Of a stretch of DNA of 15,475 nucleotides, positions 7,875 through 15,475 are shown piece after piece; the first letter of the stretch is position 1, and the number at the start of each line of letters is the position of its first letter. A program made the position numbers and the translations under genes. The stretch is from Spirogloea muscicola. Taxonomy: Eukaryota > Streptophyta > Zygnematophyceae > Spirogloeales > Spirogloeaceae. The notes under the pieces are model-generated. The model had not been told where the DNA came from and did no database searches. It saw only the letters and a program-made list of their open reading frames with translations. The stretch lies in NCBI GenBank assembly GCA_009602725.1, contig WELB01000443.1, positions 8,499 to 23,973 of the forward strand, given 5' to 3'.

Positions 7875-10133
7875 GTGCTGCGGGTGGAGGACGTGGCCGT
7901 CGGCGAGCCCGGCGAGGGCCAGGTGCGGCTGCGCCACACCGCCGTCGGCCTCAACTACATCGATGTCTACTTCCGCACCGGCCTCTACCCGCCGCCCGGC
8001 GGCCTGCCCTTCACGCCAGGTCCGCCACGCCGCCACATTAATCCCGCAAGATGGTATGGTGGAGAAAGGGCCTTCCAGTAGTGGTATTGTGGAGAAAGGA
8101 TCTTTCAGTAGAGGGCGGTGGCTGTGATTGCCTGGCCCAGAAAGAGGAATGGATAAGGCTCGAAGGGGCCGGAGAAGCGCTAAAGCGTAAAAGCACGTCT
8201 TCAGGTACCAATGATTTCATATCTATCAATCCATTAGTACCTGAAGATAGTTTCTCATCATGTATTGTTCTTTACTTTCCAAAGTGGTCTCACCGGGTGC
8301 TCATATGATGGGAATCGATGCGACATAGTGGTAATAGTTGTGGGCGCTGTGCAAAGTACACACCGAACGTGTCTGCACACTCCTCGCTCCTACTAAGCTG
8401 CAGATGAGGGTACAGGTAATAGAGAGAGGGACGATGGATTTTACCAACACTAGTCAGTATCGGTGTACGCGAAGTGGAAGAAAACCTGCCACACTCCTCG
8501 TCCCTTTAAGCTGCAAATGAGGGAGCAGATGATAGATAAGGGACCCGAGGGATGGTACTAACACTAGTCTGTAACCGTGTACGCGAAGTAGAAGAAAACC
8601 CATTTGCCGTTGCTGAGCTGAGCGCTGAGAGATCGCTGGTGCAGGCAGCGAGGGCGCGGGCGTCGTGGTGGCCGTCGGGCCGGGGCCGTCGGCGTGGAGG
8701 CCGGGCGACCGCGCAGCGTACGCCGGGCGTGGCGGCTTCGGAGCGTACGCCGAGGAGCGCCTGATCGACGCCGATCGCCTCGTGCCACTGCCGGCGGTCA
8801 TCGACGATGTCACTGCCGCCGCCTCCATGCTCAAGGGCATGACCGCGCAGTTCCTGCTCCGCACCTGCTTCAAGGTCGGCGGCCGTGATCTCAAAGCGCA
8901 CTCAAGTCCATCTCAACCAACATCAAACTCACAACTGCAACCCCTAGTTGTTCAGCCTTAAACCCAAATCTGGCTGTCGGGCAGGAATGCTGTCACTGCA
9001 AGCACTATCAGCTCAATAGCTTACAGCCAGCTTCCAAGTCTCTTCCTGAAAGTATCACAAGGAGGGGGAGACTTTGACTCACTGAGTTGGTCAGCCCACC
9101 GGTTAGCCATCTGGCGAGCCTGTTTGATTAGCCCAACGACGTGACCCGCTAAATGCTGCTAAATGCTGCTGATTGAGCCCTCCCTGCTGATGATCTGACG
9201 GTCAAAGCCTGGATGTCACTTGGCTGTCCTATGATGCTCAGCTTTTAGCATCAGACTAGAACGCAATGCAAAGCACACAACGAACAAGCCTTGCAGCTCA
9301 GTGACACTTGAGAGAAACTGTAAAGTTGTGAAGCTGGAATTGTCATTCCTTGCTCTTTCGATGCTGAGTCCTATATCCAACGCAGTCTTGAAGAAGCACA
9401 GGGCCAGCGCTGCGCTTGCAGCCATTGGCCCTGACAGGTGTTGCTGGCGGCTGCAGGTGGAAATGGGCCACCGAGTGCTCGTGCACGCGGCGGCTGGCGG
9501 CGTGGGATCGCTGCTCTGCCAGTGGGCCCGCCACCTTGGCGCCATCGTCATCGGCACCGTCTCGTCAGACGCCAAGGCGGCGCAGGCGCTTGCTGACGGT
9601 GCCCACCATGCCATCGTGTACACGCGTGACAACGTCGTCGAGCGCGTCCGCGCCCTCACCGACGGTGCTGGCGTGCACGTCGTGTATGACTCCGTCGGCA
9701 AAGACACCTTCGAGGTGCGAACGTGCCCAAGCTGCTGCAAAATGCTTGTGCTGAGCTTGCGTGGGGGGCTGACTTTGATTGATTCTTGTCCTACATTTAG
9801 CCTAATAGGATTCATTTGCCTATACAGATTTCGCTGGAGTGCCTGGTGGTGCGTGGCATGCTCGTGAGCTTCGGCCAAGCATCGGGCCCCGTCCCACCGG
9901 TGCCGCTGCAGAAGCTTGCTGCCAAGTCACTATTTCTCGCACGGCCCTCGCTCATGGACTACACGGTGACACGCGAGGACCTGCTGCGCTCTGCCGGGGA
10001 GCTCTTTGCAGTGATCAGCGGCAAACTCGTTGTGCCTCGCGTGGAGCGCACATACGCGCTTGCTGACGTTGCCCAGGCTCATGCCGACCTGGAGGCCCGC
10101 CGCACCACCGGGTCGTGCGTCCTCATCCCATAG
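7875..10133 (+). CDS. Zeta-crystallin-like NADPH:quinone oxidoreductase, first exon not found
   Basis: MDR-superfamily enzyme that reduces quinones with NADPH. Exons 7875-8019, 8645-8874, 9457-9714 and 9828-10133 (TAG 10131-10133), phases 1, 0, 0. They encode 312 residues; the family is about 325, so about a dozen N-terminal residues are on an unrecognised upstream exon. The GTG at 7875 is not a start: it follows an acceptor CAG, and upstream the frame meets TGA. Motifs: VLRVEDVAVGEPGEGQVRLR, VGLNYIDVYFRTGLY (quinone site region), EGAGVVVAVGPG, KGMTAQFLL, VHAAAGGVGSLLCQWA (nucleotide-binding loop, visible residues 136-142), GTVSSDAKAA, YDSVGKDTFE, GMLVSFGQASGPVPPV, LARPSLMDYT and the ending DLEARRTTGSCVLIP. 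There are no zinc-ligand cysteines, as expected for this zinc-free branch. A TGTAA at 10185-10189 could be the polyadenylation signal (weak). Introns of 625 and 582 bases carry the repeats listed below. Its last two exons have a decayed copy at 10924-11575. Confidence 0.92.
8053..8112 (+). repeat. Two 30-base tandem units in oxidoreductase intron
   Basis: Bases 8053-8082 and 8083-8112 are adjacent 30-base units that share 25 positions by eye; the core GTGGAGAAAGG is identical in both. They lie in the intron 8020-8644. Confidence 0.8.
8198..8247. repeat. Long inverted repeat (16-base arms) in oxidoreductase intron
   Basis: Arm TCTTCAGGTACCAATG (8198-8213) pairs with CATTAGTACCTGAAGA (8232-8247): 15 of 16 positions complementary, with an 18-base loop. 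This could fold as a stable hairpin in the pre-mRNA, or be a terminal inverted repeat relic of a very small mobile element. Confidence 0.8.
8376..8601 (+). repeat. Tandem pair of about 113-base units in oxidoreductase intron
   Basis: Units 8376-8488 and 8490-8601 are diverged direct repeats. Both begin CACACTCCTCG, share AAGCTGCA.ATGAGGG and AACACTAGTC.GTA, and end with TGTACGCGAAGT.GAAGAAAACC. They sit just before the exon at 8645, so the second unit is close to the branch-site region. Confidence 0.85.
8875..9456 (+). other. Oxidoreductase intron without a further gene
   Basis: The 582-base intron starts GTCGGCGG and ends in CTGCAG before VEMGHRVLVHAAAGG. It contains a short tandem of AAATGCTGCT (about 9152-9170). 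I see no coding exon or RNA gene in it. Confidence 0.6.
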
Positions 10134-10489
10134 GCAGGCTGGCACTGCAGAACGTCATTACATTAGTAAGTGTGACTCGACGATTGTAAATAAGGCAGTG
10201 AGGTGACACGAGAGGGTGACAACTGTAACACTAGTGTTTGGTCGAAAACTACTGTCAATAATCGCTCTGAAACTCGTACCCAAAGATGATATATAAATGT
10301 CCTGCTGTGACCCTTCGCAACCCTAGCTTCCTTATTGGAGAACATGATCAGTATAGGCAACACTGACTGCATGTCTTGTCGTAGAGATAGTATATGACCG
10401 TACTTGTACTCTGCACGCCTCCTGCAGTTACCCATGTTACCACGTTACAGACAAATAAGTAGTGATGCTGAGAATGTGGCAGTCTCTTC
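10134..10489. other. 3' flank of oxidoreductase, inside the duplicated segment
   Basis: No gene. Short blocks match the flank of the decayed copy further right: AGGCAGTGAGG at 10193 and 11639, and a CCTG.TGTGACCC...TAGCTTCC-like stretch near 10303-10333 and 11780-11810. The tandem duplication therefore includes this spacer and not only exons. About 80 bases between 10340 and 10480 have no counterpart in the right copy. Confidence 0.6.
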
Positions 10490-10647
10490 AGAAGCGCTCC
10501 GTGCCGAGCCCACATAAAGCCCGCCTGCAATGTAGCTGGAGGCTGAAAAGGTGCGCCAGCGCTCATGATGCACACATGCAAGTTCATCATGTCTGGCTCA
10601 TCGCCGTGCATTGCTCTGACCTTAACTTGGGCATACTCGCCAGCCAC
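10490..10647 (-). pseudogene. Decayed copy of the ALA dehydratase last exon
   Basis: On the minus strand the stretch reads FQVAGEYAQVKVRAMHG, DEPDMMNLHVCIMSAGAP and so on. This matches the true last exon at 12012-11845 ([33 protein letters not shown]), including the acceptor cag before GTG. The conserved end [12 protein letters not shown] is lost, and the reading runs on into unrelated residues. Several residues in the loop after AMHG are deleted. No upstream ALA dehydratase exons accompany it, so it cannot make a working enzyme. It lies beside the intact oxidoreductase, as expected for an orphaned piece of a tandem duplication. Confidence 0.85.
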
Positions 10648-10739
10648 CTGAAACAAGTGTACCACAGTTTGCCACAAAGGTGCTGCTGTAGGACTAGCAA
10701 GTAATCTACCAAGTTAGAGTTTCTGGGAAGACTTAGCCC

Positions 10740-10759
10740 GTGTGCTTGCTAGAGCACAC
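10740..10759. repeat. Small hairpin (7-base stem)
   Basis: GTGTGCT (10740-10746) and AGCACAC (10753-10759) are perfectly complementary with a six-base loop. It lies in the spacer between the two duplicated segments. Confidence 0.65.
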
Positions 10760-10817
10760 AGGCCAAGTCCGCAAGACAATGCACATTTCTAGTGACTGGT
10801 TCTAACAGAGATTATTG

Positions 10818-10840
10818 ATCCTGGTCTGCTTGACCAGGAT
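10818..10840. repeat. Small perfect hairpin (9-base stem)
   Basis: ATCCTGGTC (10818-10826) and GACCAGGAT (10832-10840) pair perfectly around a five-base loop. It lies close to the left border of the second duplicated segment (about 10900). Confidence 0.7.
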
Positions 10841-10923
10841 TGTGATCCTCATTCTCGAGCATCGCATATCACTGCAGAACTTGTAGAATCCATGATGCAG
10901 AGCTCGAACCGACTTTCCTTGCA

Positions 10924-11575
10924 GGTAGCCCTCGTGCACGCCACGGCAGCGGCGTCAGATGGGTGCCTTGCCAGTGGGCATGCAACCTCGGCTCCATCAT
11001 CATTGGCACCAATCTCGTCCGGTGCCGAGGTGGCACAGGCGCTCGGCAAAGGGCCCCACCATGACATGGTGAACATATGTGATGACTCGTCAAGCACGTC
11101 CACGGCCTCACCTATGCTGCTGGCGTGCAGCTTGTGTACGATTGATTGGCGGTGATGTCGGCAAGGTACGAATGAGCCCAAGCTGCACGAATAATCGAGT
11201 TGAGACTGCATGGGGAGACGACAGACTCAGTCAATCCCAATCCCCTTTCTTTAATTCACTTAACATGCCTTGGCAACATTCGATGGAATGCTTGGCTCTG
11301 GGCGTCCTGCTTGTGAGCTTCGGCCAAGCAGCGGACCTCATACCACCGGTGGTGATGCAGAAGCATGCTGCCTCCCTATTCCTCGCACGGCCCTCGCCCA
11401 TGAAGTACACAGTGACCCACGAGGGCCTGCTGCGCTCCACTTGCAAGCACTTGGCAGTATCGGCAGCTAACTGTAGCGCCTTGGTGGAGCGAAACCATAC
11501 AACTGCTGACAATACCCAGGCACAAGCCGACCATGAGGCCCCACCGCACCTCGGAATTGGGCAACCTCATCCAAA
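10924..11575 (+). pseudogene. Decayed copy of the last two quinone oxidoreductase exons
   Basis: Two blocks match the intact gene, with the intron between them. Block one (10924 to about 11165) follows an acceptor-like ttgcag and matches 9457-9714: CTCGTGCACGC, TTGCCAGTGGGC, ATTGGCACC.TCTCGTC, CCCACCATG. It has lost about 15 bases at its start and one base near the nucleotide-binding loop, which shifts the frame, and it ends in TGA. The intron start (GTACGAATGAGCCCAAGCTGC) resembles the intact intron (GTGCGAACGTGCCCAAGCTGC). Block two (about 11283-11575) reads MECLALGVLLVSFGQAADLIPP, LFLARPSPMKYTVTHEGLLRS, close to the intact last exon, but drifts and loses the ARRTTG end. The first three exons are absent. 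It is a non-functional tail copy. Confidence 0.9.
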
Positions 11576-11844
11576 TTTGGCAGGCTGCGACTTTTGTGTT
11601 CGTGTGAGCTGGCTTACATGCACATGTGGATGTGGATGAGGCAGTGAGGCGAATAAGAAGTGCTTACTAAAACGCTTCGGCATCTGCTGCATTTGTAAAC
11701 CAGTGCTTCAGTGGCCTTTTAAGGCCGCCTTTTCAAGCACACTGCTGTGAAGCTTCACCTGCATTGTGCTACATACGCATCCTGTGACCCACTACAACCT
11801 CAGCTTCCACTCTAGCAGACAACTGGTATGAATTAATTTTGTTT
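11576..11844. other. Spacer between decayed oxidoreductase copy and ALA dehydratase stop
   Basis: This holds the 3' untranslated region of ALA dehydratase (minus). It shows weak blocks in common with 10134-10340. A small inverted repeat GGCCTT-TT-AAGGCC lies near 11713-11726. No ORF or RNA gene is supported. Confidence 0.5.

Positions 11845-15475
<3,631 letters not shown>

Noticed and set aside
10348-10677. Independent small protein on the minus strand
   Set aside because: Its middle matches the last exon of ALA dehydratase, including the acceptor, so it is a decayed duplicate rather than a gene of its own.

Overview
This is nuclear DNA from a photosynthetic eukaryote, most likely a streptophyte (charophyte-type) green alga or early land plant. 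The genes are split by many GT-AG introns with GC-rich exons. Two products are plastid proteins of plant type: a dicarboxylate translocator and a Mg-type ALA dehydratase. A third gene has signal peptide, membrane span and RLK/Pelle kinase, a design typical of streptophytes. The species is an inference; I cannot name it from sequence alone.

Layout, left to right. (1) Bases 1-3179, plus strand: the 3' seven exons of a plastidic 2-oxoglutarate/malate translocator (DiT1 type); the start lies outside the window. (2) Bases 3455-4214, minus strand: three exons that encode the Aurora-binding IN-box of an inner centromere protein (INCENP). (3) Bases 4365-7516, minus strand, immediately upstream of the IN-box exons: a receptor-like kinase with secreted N-terminus, Cys-rich ectodomain, one membrane span and a kinase domain that stops after subdomain IX. 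Its last exon can be spliced in frame to the IN-box exon, so items 2 and 3 may be one chimeric gene. (4) Bases 7875-10133, plus strand: a zeta-crystallin-like NADPH:quinone oxidoreductase, four exons recognised, first exon not found. (5) Bases 10490-11575: decayed copies of the ALA dehydratase last exon and of the last two quinone oxidoreductase exons. (6) Bases 11845-15475, minus strand: twelve exons of delta-aminolevulinic acid dehydratase (HEMB); the 5' end lies outside the window.

The clearest evolutionary event is a tandem duplication of about 1.4 kb that covered the convergent 3' ends of the quinone oxidoreductase and ALA dehydratase genes. Each gene kept the copy joined to its own promoter, and the two orphan copies between them decayed. 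The most unusual structure is the truncated receptor kinase joined to, or abutting, an INCENP IN-box. The genes show no shared pathway or operon logic, as expected for a nuclear genome; the translocator (2-oxoglutarate for ammonia assimilation) and ALA dehydratase (tetrapyrrole synthesis) both act in the plastid.
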